The notes below the pieces were generated by a model, which did not search any database, was not told where the DNA came from, and was given only the letters and a program-made list of their open reading frames with translations. Positions 1-9,121 of a DNA stretch of 64,000 nt are shown here, in pieces (position 1 is the stretch's first letter; each line of letters opens with the position of its first letter). Made by a program: the position numbers and the translations under genes. Origin of the DNA: JAAFIP01 sp963775085 (GTDB lineage Bacteria > Pseudomonadota > Gammaproteobacteria > Burkholderiales > Burkholderiaceae_C). The DNA lies in contig CAVZHO010000001.1 in NCBI GenBank assembly GCA_963775085.1, positions 62,001 to 126,000 on the forward strand, read 5' to 3'.

Positions 1-539
1 TTTTGATTCAGCAGGTACACGCTCTTGACCTTGGGCTGGTCTTTCATGAAAGCGGTGAGGGCTTCCATTTTCATGGTGGTGTCAGCGTCCAGGCGGAAGT
101 GCCAGTAGTCGCACTTCTCGTTGGTCAGCGCCGGGTCTACGGCAGCATAGTTCAGGTACACCAGCTCTTTGCCGGGGTTGCGCTCATTGTGCTTGGCTAC
201 TGCGTCCGAGATAGCCAGCGCCGCGCCCGAGCCGTTGCCCTGGGTGATGTAGCGAAAGCCCTGGTCAATCGCGGCCTTGAGCGAGTTCAAGCTCTCCTGC
301 GGTGAGCCTTTGTTGTCAAAGCCTGTCACTTCAAATTTCACGCCCGCCGGGTTTTTGCTGCCGCTGAAACGCTCGGCCACAAACTGCCAGCTCTTGAGCT
401 GGTTTTGACCTACGTTGGCAAACGGGCCCGACAGCGGGTCGATGAATGCGATCTTGACGGTCTCGCCTTTTTGGGCGAAAGCGCCTGTTGCACAAGCGAT
501 TAAGGCGCAAGCAGCTATGGATTTAAGAGCAAATGTCAT
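1..539 (-). CDS. Branched-chain amino acid-type ABC transporter substrate-binding protein, N-terminal part
   Basis: Runs off the left edge, so only about 179 N-terminal residues are present. It starts MTFALKSIAACALIACATGAF, a signal peptide with probable cleavage after GAFA, then QKGETVKIAFIDPLSGPFA, the usual opening of the periplasmic LivJ/HAAT receptor fold (Peripla_BP_6). A GGAG Shine-Dalgarno lies about 8 bases before the ATG at 539. Later segments (FDNKGSPQES, YITQGNGSGAA, FRLDADTTMKM) fit lobe I of this family. It lies 105 bases downstream of an acyl-CoA ligase on the same strand, which suggests uptake of an organic acid that is then CoA-activated. The ligand cannot be read from sequence, and the family binds amino acids, aromatic acids and amides alike. 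Confidence 0.88.
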   Translation of the reverse strand, partial: MTFALKSIAACALIACATGAFAQKGETVKIAFIDPLSGPFANVGQNQLKSWQFVAERFSGSKNPAGVKFEVTGFDNKGSPQESLNSLKAAIDQGFRYITQGNGSGAALAISDAVAKHNERNPGKELVYLNYAAVDPALTNEKCDYWHFRLDADTTMKMEALTAFMKDQPKVKSVYLLNQ

Positions 540-644
540 GGGGTACTCCAGTAAGGGTGAACAACCACCACAGCTTACAAGACTGCCATGCCCTCGCCCC
601 TAGGGGAATGCCCGTAATCCCTATGCTTTTTGCGACAAATCATC

Positions 645-2270
645 TTATGCAGGCAGCTTGTAATCCTTGAGCTGCTCGCGCAGCTTCATCTTTTGCATTT
701 TGCCGGTTGCGCCCAGCGGAATCGCATCCACAAACACCACGTCATCGGGGATCTGCCATTTGGCGGTTTTGCCGTCGAAGAATTTGATCAGCTCGTCGCG
801 GCTCACATCCATGCCCGGGCGCTTCACCACCGCCACAATCGGCCGCTCATCCCACTTGGGGTGCGGCATCCCTACGCAGGCGGCCATTTGCACCGCCGGG
901 TGGGCCATGGCGATGTTTTCAATCTCGATGGAGCTGATCCACTCCCCACCCGACTTGATCACGTCTTTGCTACGGTCGGTGATCTGCATAAAACCGTCGG
1001 CATCGATGGTGGCCACATCGCCGGTGGGGAACCAGCCGTCGATTAATGGGTTACCGCCCTCGCCTTTGTAGTACTCACGCACGATCCACGGGCCTTTGAC
1101 CAGCAGATCGCCAAAGGCCTTGCCATCGTGCGGCAGGGCTTTACCGTCTTCGCCCACGATCTTCATGTCCACGCCATAAATGGCGCGGCCTTGCTTGAGG
1201 CGGATTTTCATCTGCGCATCTTTGGGCAGATCGAGGTGCTTGTTTTTCAACGTGCACATCGTCCCCAGCGGCGACATCTCGGTCATGCCCCAGGCGTGCA
1301 GCACTTCTACGCCGTAGTCATCCTGAAAAGCCGCAATCATGGCCGGCGGGCAGGCGCTGCCGCCAATCACCGTGCGCTTGAGGCTGCTGAATTTGAGGTT
1401 AGAGGGCTTCATATGCCCCAGCAGCATCTGCCACACCGTGGGCACACCCGCCGCGTAGCTGACCTTCTCGGTCTCCAGCAGCTCGTAAATCGACTTGCCA
1501 TCCAGCGCCGGGCCGGGGAACACCAGTTTGCAGCCCGTCAACGCCGCGCTGTAGGGAATGCCCCAGGCATTTACATGGAACATGGGCACCACCGGCAGCA
1601 CGCAGTCGCGGGCGGAGAGGCACATCACGTCCGGCAGCGCCGCAGCATAGGCGTGCATGATGGTAGAGCGGTGGCTGTACAGCGCGGCCTTGGGGTTGCC
1701 CGTGGTGCCGGAGGTGTAGCACATGCTGGACGCTGAGTTTTCATCAAAGCTAGGCCATTCGTAAGCCGTGGGCTGCTGGCCAATCCACGCCTCGTAGCTT
1801 TGCAGACCCGGTATACCGCTGTCGGCTGGCAATTTATCTGCATCGCACAGGGCAATAAAGTGTTTGATGGTGGTGCAGCGCGCGTGCACCGCCTGCACCA
1901 GGGGCAAAAAGCTCATGTCAAACAACAGCACCTGGTCTTCGGCATGGTTGGCGATCCACACCACCTGGTCGGGGTGCAGGCGCGGGTTGAGCGTGTGCAG
2001 CACCTTGCCCGAGCCGCTCACGCCAAAATACAGCTCCAGGTGGCGGTAGCCGTTCCAGGCCAGCGTGGCAATGCGGTCGCTAAAGGCCAGCTTCAGGCCA
2101 TCCAGCGCGTTAGCCACCTGGCGCGAGCGCTTGGCCACATCAGACCAGGTGTAGCGGTGGATGTCGCCCTCCACCCGGCGCGAGACGATCTCGGTGTCGC
2201 TGTGGTGGGTGTCGGCAAATTCGATCAGCGATGAAATCAGTTGCGGTTGCGATTGCATTAGGCCTAGCAT
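645..2270 (-). CDS. AMP-dependent acyl-CoA synthetase (fatty or carboxylic acid-CoA ligase)
   Basis: About 541 residues, the normal length for an ANL-superfamily ligase, which adenylates a carboxylate with ATP and transfers it to CoA. The P-loop motif YTSGTTGNPKAAL, the A5-like HAWGMTEMSP, the A7/A8 block GWFPTGDVATIDADG with TDRSKDVIKSGGEWIS, and the C-terminal catalytic-lysine motif LGATGKMQKMK are all visible, so it should be active. I place the start at ATG 2270 because GGAG lies 8 bases upstream; an in-frame start at 2315 adds 15 untypical residues. Overall it resembles the DmdB/long-chain-type ligases often labelled 3-(methylthio)propionyl-CoA or medium-chain ligase. The substrate is unproven. 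The next gene downstream encodes an ABC receptor. Confidence 0.9.
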   Translation of the reverse strand: MLGLMQSQPQLISSLIEFADTHHSDTEIVSRRVEGDIHRYTWSDVAKRSRQVANALDGLKLAFSDRIATLAWNGYRHLELYFGVSGSGKVLHTLNPRLHPDQVVWIANHAEDQVLLFDMSFLPLVQAVHARCTTIKHFIALCDADKLPADSGIPGLQSYEAWIGQQPTAYEWPSFDENSASSMCYTSGTTGNPKAALYSHRSTIMHAYAAALPDVMCLSARDCVLPVVPMFHVNAWGIPYSAALTGCKLVFPGPALDGKSIYELLETEKVSYAAGVPTVWQMLLGHMKPSNLKFSSLKRTVIGGSACPPAMIAAFQDDYGVEVLHAWGMTEMSPLGTMCTLKNKHLDLPKDAQMKIRLKQGRAIYGVDMKIVGEDGKALPHDGKAFGDLLVKGPWIVREYYKGEGGNPLIDGWFPTGDVATIDADGFMQITDRSKDVIKSGGEWISSIEIENIAMAHPAVQMAACVGMPHPKWDERPIVAVVKRPGMDVSRDELIKFFDGKTAKWQIPDDVVFVDAIPLGATGKMQKMKLREQLKDYKLPA

Positions 2271-2374
2271 GGGCGGTCTCCTGGTTAGTTGGCTGATCCG
2301 CGTAGTATCCCGCAAAGTCTACAGTGGGGTTTGCAAGCACCCGCTAATTCAATATCCTTCTGTTGCCCAGACTC

Positions 2375-4126
2375 CTAGTGAATCTCGGGCTCGCCTGATA
2401 CGGAAACCGCTGAATACCCGGTCTCCAGAAAGTCAAAGTCGCAGCCCTTGTCGGCCTGCTGGATGTGCTTTAGGTAAAGCGCGCCGTAGCCCCGGCTGAA
2501 CTTGGGTATCGGCGGCACCCAGCTGCTGCGGCGCTTGGCCAACTCGGCATCGTTCACCGCCATATTGATGCTGCGCGCCTCGATGTCCAGGGTAATCAAA
2601 TCGCCGTCTTGCACCAGCGCCAATGGGCCGCCGACATGACTCTCGGGCGTGACGTGCAGCACGCAGGCACCGTAGCTGGTGCCGCTCATGCGGGCGTCGG
2701 ATATGCGCAGCATGTCGCGCACGCCCTCTTTCAGCAGTTTTTGCGGAATGGGTAACTGTCCCCACTCGGGCATGCCGGGCGCACCCTGCGGGCCTGCGCT
2801 TTGCAGAACGATCACGCTGTCGGCCGTGACTTGAAGATCGGGCGCGTCAATGCGGGCGTTCATGTCGTTGTAGTCTTTGAAGACCACGGCTTTGCCGGTG
2901 TGTTTATAGAAGCGCTTTTCCATGGCGGCGGGTTTGATGACCGCACCACCGGGCGCGATGTTGCCGTAGAGCACGGCCAGGCCGTCTTTGGGCACCAACG
3001 GGTTGCTCATGGGGCGGATCACGTCGTCGTTGTACACCTTAGCCCCTGCTATGTTCTCGCCCAGGGTGGTGCCCATGATGGTTTTTGCACTGCCGTCTAG
3101 CAGGCCACCGCTCTTCACATCGCCCAGCTGCGTCAGCATGGCGCGCAGGCCACCTGCATAGTAAAAATCCTCCATGAGGAATTTACCGCTAGGCCGCAGG
3201 TTGGCCAGCACGGGTGTTTTGCGGGCCATCGCGTCAAACTGGTCGATGTTCAGATCAATCCCTGCACGCCGCGCCATCGCCACCAAATGCACGATGCTGT
3301 TGGTACTGCCGCCCAGGGCCAGCACGCTGGTGACGGCATTGTCAAACGAGGCTTTGGTCAAAATGTCGGACGGCTTGATGTCGTCCCACACCATGTCAAC
3401 AATGCGTTTGCCAGTCAGCGTAGCCATCTGCGCGTGGCGGGAGTCCGGCGCAGGGATGCTGGCTGCGCCGGGAATGGTCAGGCCCAGCGCCTCGGCCGCG
3501 CTGGTGAGCGTGCTGGCCGTACCCATGGTCATGCAGTGGCCGGGGCTGCGGGCAATGCCGTCTTCCACCTCTTGCCAGTCTTGCTGGGTGATATTGCCAG
3601 CCCGCAGCTCGGCCCAGTACTTCCAGGTGTCCGAGCCGCTGCCAATCACACCGCCCTTGTAGTCGCCACTCAACATCGGGCCTGCGGGCATAAAGATGGT
3701 GGGCAGGTTCATGCTGATCGCACCCATGATGAGGGCGGGCGTGGTCTTGTCGCAACCGCCCATCAGCACGCACCCATCGGCGGGGTAGGACCTTAAAAGC
3801 TCTTCAGTTTCCATTGCCAGCAGGTTGCGGTACAGCATGGTGGTGGGTTTTTGCATCGGCTCGCTTAAAGATATCGCGGGCATCTCCACCGGAAAACCAC
3901 CCGCCTGCCAAATGCCACGCTTGATCTCTTCTACCCGCTGTTTGAAGTGCGTGTGGCAGGGGTTGATGTCACTCCAGGTGTTGATGATGGCAATCACCGG
4001 CTTGCCCGCGTAGTCACTGCGGTGGTAGCCCATCTGCGCGGTACGCGAGCGGTGGCCGAAACTGCGCAGGTCTTGTACGCCGTACCAACGGTGGCTTCTT
4101 AATTCTTCAGATTTCTTTCTGGTCAT
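2375..4126 (-). CDS. IlvD/Edd-family sugar-acid dehydratase (L-arabonate dehydratase-like)
   Basis: 583 residues. Enzymes of this family remove water from 2,3-dihydroxy acids with an iron-sulfur cluster. Candidate cluster and metal ligands are Cys in DINPCHTHF, MGGCDKTTPA and SPGHCMTMG, the three conserved cysteine positions of the family. The opening SHRWYGVQDLRSFGHRSR and the sequence as a whole follow the L-arabonate/D-xylonate dehydratase branch rather than IlvD of branched-chain amino acid synthesis (inference from remembered family members). It is the distal gene of a minus-strand cluster with uronate dehydrogenase, a TRAP transporter and a DapA-family gene, so the likely role is dehydration of an aldonate or aldarate in sugar-acid catabolism. 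Its exact substrate is uncertain. Confidence 0.88.
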   Translation of the reverse strand: MTRKKSEELRSHRWYGVQDLRSFGHRSRTAQMGYHRSDYAGKPVIAIINTWSDINPCHTHFKQRVEEIKRGIWQAGGFPVEMPAISLSEPMQKPTTMLYRNLLAMETEELLRSYPADGCVLMGGCDKTTPALIMGAISMNLPTIFMPAGPMLSGDYKGGVIGSGSDTWKYWAELRAGNITQQDWQEVEDGIARSPGHCMTMGTASTLTSAAEALGLTIPGAASIPAPDSRHAQMATLTGKRIVDMVWDDIKPSDILTKASFDNAVTSVLALGGSTNSIVHLVAMARRAGIDLNIDQFDAMARKTPVLANLRPSGKFLMEDFYYAGGLRAMLTQLGDVKSGGLLDGSAKTIMGTTLGENIAGAKVYNDDVIRPMSNPLVPKDGLAVLYGNIAPGGAVIKPAAMEKRFYKHTGKAVVFKDYNDMNARIDAPDLQVTADSVIVLQSAGPQGAPGMPEWGQLPIPQKLLKEGVRDMLRISDARMSGTSYGACVLHVTPESHVGGPLALVQDGDLITLDIEARSINMAVNDAELAKRRSSWVPPIPKFSRGYGALYLKHIQQADKGCDFDFLETGYSAVSVSGEPEIH

Positions 4127-4172
4127 GGTGGGTTACTCTATCTTGAGGGATGGGTTGGGTTAAGGTCGGGAT

Positions 4173-4362
4173 CGGACTTCAGGTACGCGAAAGACGCGAA
4201 AGGAAGTCAAAAAAATCTAAAAACAAAAATAAAAAAATGAAAACTCTACAAAATAAAATCTTGTCTACAAACTTAAAAAGTGCATCTAAATTTTGCACTT
4301 CAATTTTCTCTTCTTTCGCGCCTTTCGCGTAACTTTCGCGTTTTTCGCGCACCTGAAGTCCG
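4173..4362. repeat. Long inverted repeat with CGCGAAA units between the DapA-like and IlvD-like genes
   Basis: The left arm (4173-4205) begins CGGACTTCAGGTACGCGAAA and the right arm (4310-4362) is its reverse complement with a few changes, ending ACCTGAAGTCCG. Inside are A/T-rich bases and a small hairpin with arms AAGTGCA (4279-4285) and TGCACTT (4294-4300). Both neighbours are read on the minus strand, so the structure would form in the transcript between them. It carries the repeated CGCGAAAG/CTTTCGCG unit seen in some dispersed bacterial repeats. No gene is seen here. Confidence 0.75.
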
Positions 4363-4372
4363 CTCTCGCCCG

Positions 4373-5301
4373 TTAAACAACAAGCGATCTATCAAATGCG
4401 AGCAAGGCAACAGCAGTCTCACGCACACGCGCAAAGTACTTCTCTTCAATATTGGACAGCATAGGCAGCATAGGCCCCATATCTGCAATGCCCGCCAAAG
4501 TCACCGCCTCGTGCAAAGTGCGAATAGGATTAATCGCATCCCGCGCATCCTCCAGCGGCAAATAGGCCTCACGGATTTTGGCGGCCGTTGCGTAGTCTTT
4601 GGCCTTGAGGGCGCGCAAAATGGCCATTGACCCGCGCGGGGCTACGCACACCGAACCCGATGTAAAGCCTTGCAACTCCAGGTCGCGCAGATGGATGATG
4701 GCGGGGCGTTCGCCGATGCCGCTGATGATTTTGTTGGGGTTGATGGCTTGCACCAAATCTTTGCCATACGCATCGACCGAATAGTCTGCACGGATGGTGC
4801 CGTATTTGACCGCTGCCACACAGCCGTCGGCATCCAGCGCCGCGACTGTTTTGGGTGACAAATAGTCGTCGCTCTTGATGTAGACAATCAAGGGCTTGCC
4901 CAGGCGCTCGGCCAGTTTGCGCGAAACCGGTGGCCACACCCGCTTCAGTGGAGATGCACGCTTTGCGGCAGTGCCATAGCAGTGGGGAAGTTGCGTTCAC
5001 GCAGGATGCTGCACTGGTCAAACGCCTTACCAAAGTCGCTGCCAATCGACGGAATGACCCAGGTGTCTTTAGCGGCAAACTTCTCCAGCATGTCCAAGAT
5101 GCTGGGGTACTCTGCGGTGCCAGTGTTGTAGAAGTTGGCGTTGCCGCCATACATCAGCGTGCGAACGCCACCGGCTTGCAGGTGGTCGATTTGCGCTTGG
5201 TTGGCGCCGTGGTTGAGTGTGAAATCCGCATGGCGCGCCAGGGGCGGCACGGCCAGCACGGAGGCGGCCAAATCTGCGGGAGTAACGGGGGTAATCTTCA
5301 T
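4373..5301 (-). pseudogene. DapA/KDG-aldolase family lyase or dehydratase, interrupted by two frameshifts
   Basis: The full length would be about 309 residues, typical for the DapA (class I aldolase) family. The first 118 residues (from ATG 5301) read MKITPVTPADLAASVLAV to AMALPQSVHLH and stop; a second frame supplies TEAGVATGF; a third gives RKLAERLGKPLIVYIKSDDY to the end. The shifts lie near 4950-4953 and 4918-4926, each explained by one extra base, about 30 bases apart. The later part keeps Tyr in LIVYIK and Lys in AAVKYG, which align with the DapA active-site Tyr and Schiff-base Lys. Position between dctM and the IlvD-type dehydratase points to cleavage or dehydration of a 2-keto-3-deoxy sugar acid. 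It is either a recent pseudogene or contains sequencing errors. Confidence 0.8.
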
Positions 5302-5364
5302 ATCAGTACAAATTTAACAACGCAATAAAAAGAGTGACATGGGGGCATGCGCCATACCAAGGCA

Positions 5365-6660
5365 TTAGCCTTTGAACAAGCCCGGCAACCACAGAGAGAA
5401 CGCGGGCACGTAGGTGACCAGCAGCAGGCACAGCCCCAGCGCACCATAAAACGGCGCAATGGTGCGCATGACCTGCCCCACGGTGATGCCGCCAATGGCG
5501 CAGCCGACAAACTGCACCGTGCCCACTGGCGGGGTATTCAAGCCCAGCGCGCAGTTAATCAGCATGATGATGCCAAACTGCACCGGGTCCATGCCAAACT
5601 GCATGGCAATCGGCAAAAAGATCGGCGTGCAGATCAAGATAGTAGCCGCCATGTCCAGGAAGGTACCCAGCACAAACAGCAAAATATTGATCATCAAGAA
5701 GATCACCCAGGGCTCACTGGAGACGGACTTCATCAGCTCACCCGTCATCTGCGGCACCTCGTACAGCGCCATGAAATAGCCAAACGCACTGGAGATGCCA
5801 ATCAGTAATAGCACCACGCCCGTGGTCTTGCAGGCCTTGGCGCAGGCTTTGAGAAAGTTGGCCCAACTCAGCGAGCGGTAGACCAAAACCGTGACCACCA
5901 AAGCCCAGGCTACGGCAATGGAGGCAGACTCGGTGGCAGTGAATGCGCCCGACAAAATGCCTGCCAGAATAATGACGACCACCAACAGCCCCGGCACCGA
6001 GGCCAGAAACGCGGAGAGCACGGCGCCCCATCCCGCAAAGCCACCGGCGCGCACCGGATAGTTGCGCTTTACAGCCACCCAGTAGGCGGCGGCCATGTTG
6101 CAGACCGTCAAAATCAACGCGGGCACGATGCCCGCCAGCATCAGGCTCATGGCACTTACCGAGGCAATGCCTGCGGTAGCCAGCGTAAAAATAATCAGAT
6201 TGTGCGAGGTGGGCATGATGGCACCCACCAAGGCGGCGTGCGTGGTCACGTTGACCGCATAGTCTGCGTCATAGCCTTCTTTTTTCATCAACGGAATCAT
6301 CACCGAGCCGATGGCGGACACGTCTGCCAATGGCGAGCCCGCTATGCCGCCAAAAATCGTGCAGCCCAGCACATTGCTCATGCCCAGGCCACCGCGCACA
6401 TGGCCCACCAGGCTGTTGGCAAACTTCACGATGCGGTCAGCAATGCCGCCATAGAGCATCAACTCACCGGCGAATACAAAAAAAGGTATGGCCAGGAAGC
6501 TGAACACCTGCATGCCGCCGACCATCTTTTGAAACACCACGGCAATGGGCAAGCCCGCTGCCAAAATAGTGGCTACGGAGGACAGACCAATTGCAAATGC
6601 CACGGGCACGCCGATCAGCAGCAGCAGCGTAAAACTGATGCCCAATACCACTAGTTCCAT
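5365..6660 (-). CDS. dctM: TRAP transporter large permease, DctM type
   Basis: 431 residues from ATG 6660 (an upstream in-frame extension to 6771 runs through the repeat and is rejected). The protein starts MELVVLGISFTLLLLIGVPV and is hydrophobic throughout, with about 12 membrane segments as expected for the large TRAP subunit. Motifs include FLAIPFFVFAGELM, GCTIFGGIAGSPLADVSAIG and GLNTPPVGTVQF, all characteristic of DctM. It forms the sodium-driven translocation channel with DctQ (6728-7216) and takes solute from DctP (7229-8194). Being in one block with uronate dehydrogenase, the probable cargo is a hexuronate or related sugar acid. A repeat whose G run stands just before the ATG appears to supply its ribosome binding site. 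Confidence 0.94.
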   Translation of the reverse strand: MELVVLGISFTLLLLIGVPVAFAIGLSSVATILAAGLPIAVVFQKMVGGMQVFSFLAIPFFVFAGELMLYGGIADRIVKFANSLVGHVRGGLGMSNVLGCTIFGGIAGSPLADVSAIGSVMIPLMKKEGYDADYAVNVTTHAALVGAIMPTSHNLIIFTLATAGIASVSAMSLMLAGIVPALILTVCNMAAAYWVAVKRNYPVRAGGFAGWGAVLSAFLASVPGLLVVVIILAGILSGAFTATESASIAVAWALVVTVLVYRSLSWANFLKACAKACKTTGVVLLLIGISSAFGYFMALYEVPQMTGELMKSVSSEPWVIFLMINILLFVLGTFLDMAATILICTPIFLPIAMQFGMDPVQFGIIMLINCALGLNTPPVGTVQFVGCAIGGITVGQVMRTIAPFYGALGLCLLLVTYVPAFSLWLPGLFKG

Positions 6661-6662
6661 AT

Positions 6663-6704
6663 GCCCCCCAGCTCGCTGTGCTCGCGGCCCCCCGAGAGGG
6701 CGCG
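6663..6704 (-). repeat. Degenerate copy of the CCCCCACGGGGGGC palindromic repeat, abutting the dctM start
   Basis: Read on the minus strand it has the layout CCCTCTCGGGGGGCCGCGAG, then ACAGCGAG and TGGGGGGC, ending directly before ATATG of dctM. The same layout is found upstream of kdsA (13971-14026) and inside hrpA (29795-29860). The final G run is at Shine-Dalgarno distance from the start codon. Confidence 0.55.
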
Positions 6705-6727
6705 AATTGCCTTGAAGCGGTTCTGCG

Positions 6728-7216
6728 TCAATTCCATGCGGGCTCCACCACTTTGCCTTGCAGCAATGCAACGATATGCTCGATGGAGAACAGCACGATC
6801 AGCGCGCCCGCCATCACGATGGGCAGATAGTCAATGCCATCCGGTACCGGCAGCATGGGTTTTTTCTCGCCCCACTTGGCCACCATCCACTGCCAACCGC
6901 CGTACACCATCAGGCCACCGAAGCCGCCGACCAATGCATGGATCAGCACCTCCACGCGGCGCTGCCATTGCTCGGGCAGCAAGGAGACCATGGACTCCAT
7001 TCCAATATGGCCTGCATCGCGCACACCCACCGCAACACCAAAGGCCGTGACAAACAGCACCAGCAGCAAAGCCAATGCCTCGGCCCAGGTAGGCGTGTCG
7101 TTAAAAATGTAGCGCCCAATCACCTGCCATTGCACGCACAGAATGACCCCGATCAGCCCGATCACGGCAAGCACCAGGCAGGCCTTGGACAGCGTGGCGC
7201 AGAGTCTGGTGAACAT
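6728..7216 (-). CDS. dctQ: TRAP transporter small permease, DctQ type
   Basis: 162 residues with four hydrophobic segments (roughly 8-32, 45-65, 85-110 and 128-150), the usual DctQ topology. It contains GRYIFNDTPTWAEALALLL, the recognisable small-subunit motif (R-x-x-F-x-x-x-x-x-W-x-E). The small subunit binds DctM in the inner membrane and stabilises the transporter. It starts 12 bases after the dctP stop and ends 67 bases before dctM, so the three TRAP genes are one transcription unit. Confidence 0.92.
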   Translation of the reverse strand: MFTRLCATLSKACLVLAVIGLIGVILCVQWQVIGRYIFNDTPTWAEALALLLVLFVTAFGVAVGVRDAGHIGMESMVSLLPEQWQRRVEVLIHALVGGFGGLMVYGGWQWMVAKWGEKKPMLPVPDGIDYLPIVMAGALIVLFSIEHIVALLQGKVVEPAWN

Positions 7217-7228
7217 GCAGTGACTTGA

Positions 7229-8194
7229 TTACTTGGTGTCCTGCACTGCTTTGACCAGACGCTTCATGTCGGGCGTGACCATGAACTTGTCGTACACCGG
7301 GCCCATCACGGCCTGGAATGATTTCTTGTCCACCTCGACAATCTCTGCCCCAGCGGCTTTGACCACCGCCAGCGACTTGGCCTCCTGCTCGTCCCACTTC
7401 TGGCGCTCGAACGCCACCGACTCTTTGGCCGCCGCGCGGACCATGTCCTGCTCGGCCTTGGGCAGCTTGTCGTAAATGATCTTGGACATTACCAAGATTT
7501 CGGGCGCCATGGAATGCTCGGTCTTGGAGTAGTACTTCACCGACTCGTGGTGCTTGGCGGTGTCAAACGAGGGGATGTTGTTTTCTGCCGCGTCGATCAA
7601 GCCGGTCTTCAAGCCCATCAGCACTTCACCGTAAGGCATAGGTGTGGCGTTGGCACCCATGGCGCTGATCAGGGCCACCCACAGGTCGCTTTGCTGCACG
7701 CGGATTTTGAGGCCCTTGGCATCGGCCACGGTTTTGATCGGCTTTTTGGCATAGATGGAACGTGCGCCGCTGTCATAAAAAGCCAGGCCAATGAAGCCCA
7801 CCGACTCGCAGCTCTTCAAAATTTCTTCGCCCACCGGGCCGTCCAGCGACTTGCGCATATGCGCGATGGAATTGAATAGGAAGGGCATGGTGGGTACCTG
7901 CGTCAAGGGGCATACCCCGTTCATGGGGCCCACGTTGACGCGGGTAAAGTCCAGTGCACCGATTTTTACCTGGTCGATGGTTTCCTTCTCGCTGCCCAGC
8001 GCCTGCTTGTTGAACACCTTGATTTTGTGTTTGCCGCCGCTTTTTTGCTCCAGCAAGGTGCTCATGTACCTGACGGCGGCCACGGTGGGGTAGTCATCGG
8101 CGTTATGGGTGTCGGCAGAGCGGAACTCGGTGGCCTGCGCTGTGGCCATGCCGCACACAGCGGCGATTGCGATCAAAATGGGGCGAAGTTTCAT
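7229..8194 (-). CDS. dctP: TRAP transporter solute receptor, DctP family
   Basis: 321 residues with a clear signal peptide (MKLRPILIAIAAVCGMATAQA) followed by TEFRSADTHNADDYPTV. The DctP fold is indicated by LPFLFNSIAHMRK-like spacing, by GLKIRVQQSDLW (the Arg that salt-bridges the substrate carboxylate in this family) and by GLKTGLIDAAENN. CTGGAG lies 8 bases before the ATG. Its position between uronate dehydrogenase and dctQM supports a periplasmic receptor for a sugar acid such as galacturonate or glucuronate; that ligand is inferred from context, not from binding residues. Confidence 0.93.
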   Translation of the reverse strand: MKLRPILIAIAAVCGMATAQATEFRSADTHNADDYPTVAAVRYMSTLLEQKSGGKHKIKVFNKQALGSEKETIDQVKIGALDFTRVNVGPMNGVCPLTQVPTMPFLFNSIAHMRKSLDGPVGEEILKSCESVGFIGLAFYDSGARSIYAKKPIKTVADAKGLKIRVQQSDLWVALISAMGANATPMPYGEVLMGLKTGLIDAAENNIPSFDTAKHHESVKYYSKTEHSMAPEILVMSKIIYDKLPKAEQDMVRAAAKESVAFERQKWDEQEAKSLAVVKAAGAEIVEVDKKSFQAVMGPVYDKFMVTPDMKRLVKAVQDTK

Positions 8195-8308
8195 AAAAAT
8201 CTCCAGGTGGTTAAATACATTGAAAAGCTGAATAGTGAGAGAACACCGATCATCAGGCCTGCACAGACAATCCCGGCTCGGACAAACCCTGTGGGCCGAT
8301 GTGACCCG

Positions 8309-9121
8309 CTAAAACGGCCCGAACCGCACAAACGCGCCGCCCTGGTACATCTTGACCGGGTCGGTTGCGGCCAACGCAGGCGTGGCCTCCAGTTTGGCAC
8401 GGTACGGTTCGGTGTTGTCTTGGGCCACAAAGCCCAGATGCGCCGCCTTGGCGTTGTCCCACCACTTATCACGGTTGTTTGACACGCCATACACAATGGT
8501 ATGGCCGACCTGGGGGGCAAACAGGGCGCAGCGCACCAGCTCACTCAGGTCGCGGTAGCTCAGCCAGGTAATCAGCATGCGCCGATCTACGGGTTCAGGG
8601 AAGCACGAGCCAATACGCAGGCACACCGTCTCAATGCCATAACGGTCAAAATAAAAGCGCGACAGGTCTTCGCCATAAGACTTGGACAGGCCGTAGTAAC
8701 TGTCAGGGCGCTTGAGGCAGTCGCTGTCAATCACCTCGCCCTGCTTGTGAAAACCGATGGCGTGGTTCGAGCTGGCAAACACCACGCGGCGCACGCCGTG
8801 TACCCGCGCCCCCTCATACAGGTGGAACAGGCCTTTGATATTGGCTTCCAGCACCGGTTCAAAGGCCGCCTCGGTAGATACGCCGCCCATGTGCACGACA
8901 GCATCTACGCCAGCCAGCAAGGCCTGCATGGCGGCTTTGTCGGCCAGGTCGCAGGGGACGCACTCTTCACCCGCTTGGGCGTTGCCCAGCGGCTTGATGT
9001 CGGACAACCTGAGCGTTTGGGCATGCGGTTTTAAACTTTGCCGCAATACCTGCCCCAAGCCACCAGCAGCGCCTGTCAGCAACAATCGACGAAATAAAGG
9101 GGTGGAAGCTGGAGTAATCAT
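8309..9121 (-). CDS. udh: Uronate dehydrogenase (NAD-dependent, SDR family)
   Basis: 270 residues, the length of known Udh enzymes of Pseudomonas and Agrobacterium. The NAD-binding glycine motif LLTGAAGGLGQVL, catalytic YYGLSKSYGED (Tyr-x-x-x-Lys), ASSNHAIGF, RIGSCFPEP and the end MYQGGAFVRFGPF closely follow my memory of those enzymes. Udh oxidises D-galacturonate or D-glucuronate to the aldarolactone, the first step of the oxidative hexuronate pathway to 2-oxoglutarate. It is the first gene of the minus-strand operon udh-dctPQM-DapA-like-IlvD-like, divergent from an aldehyde dehydrogenase that could do the last step. A perfect palindrome (9154-9166) upstream is a likely operator. Confidence 0.92.
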   Translation of the reverse strand: MITPASTPLFRRLLLTGAAGGLGQVLRQSLKPHAQTLRLSDIKPLGNAQAGEECVPCDLADKAAMQALLAGVDAVVHMGGVSTEAAFEPVLEANIKGLFHLYEGARVHGVRRVVFASSNHAIGFHKQGEVIDSDCLKRPDSYYGLSKSYGEDLSRFYFDRYGIETVCLRIGSCFPEPVDRRMLITWLSYRDLSELVRCALFAPQVGHTIVYGVSNNRDKWWDNAKAAHLGFVAQDNTEPYRAKLEATPALAATDPVKMYQGGAFVRFGPF

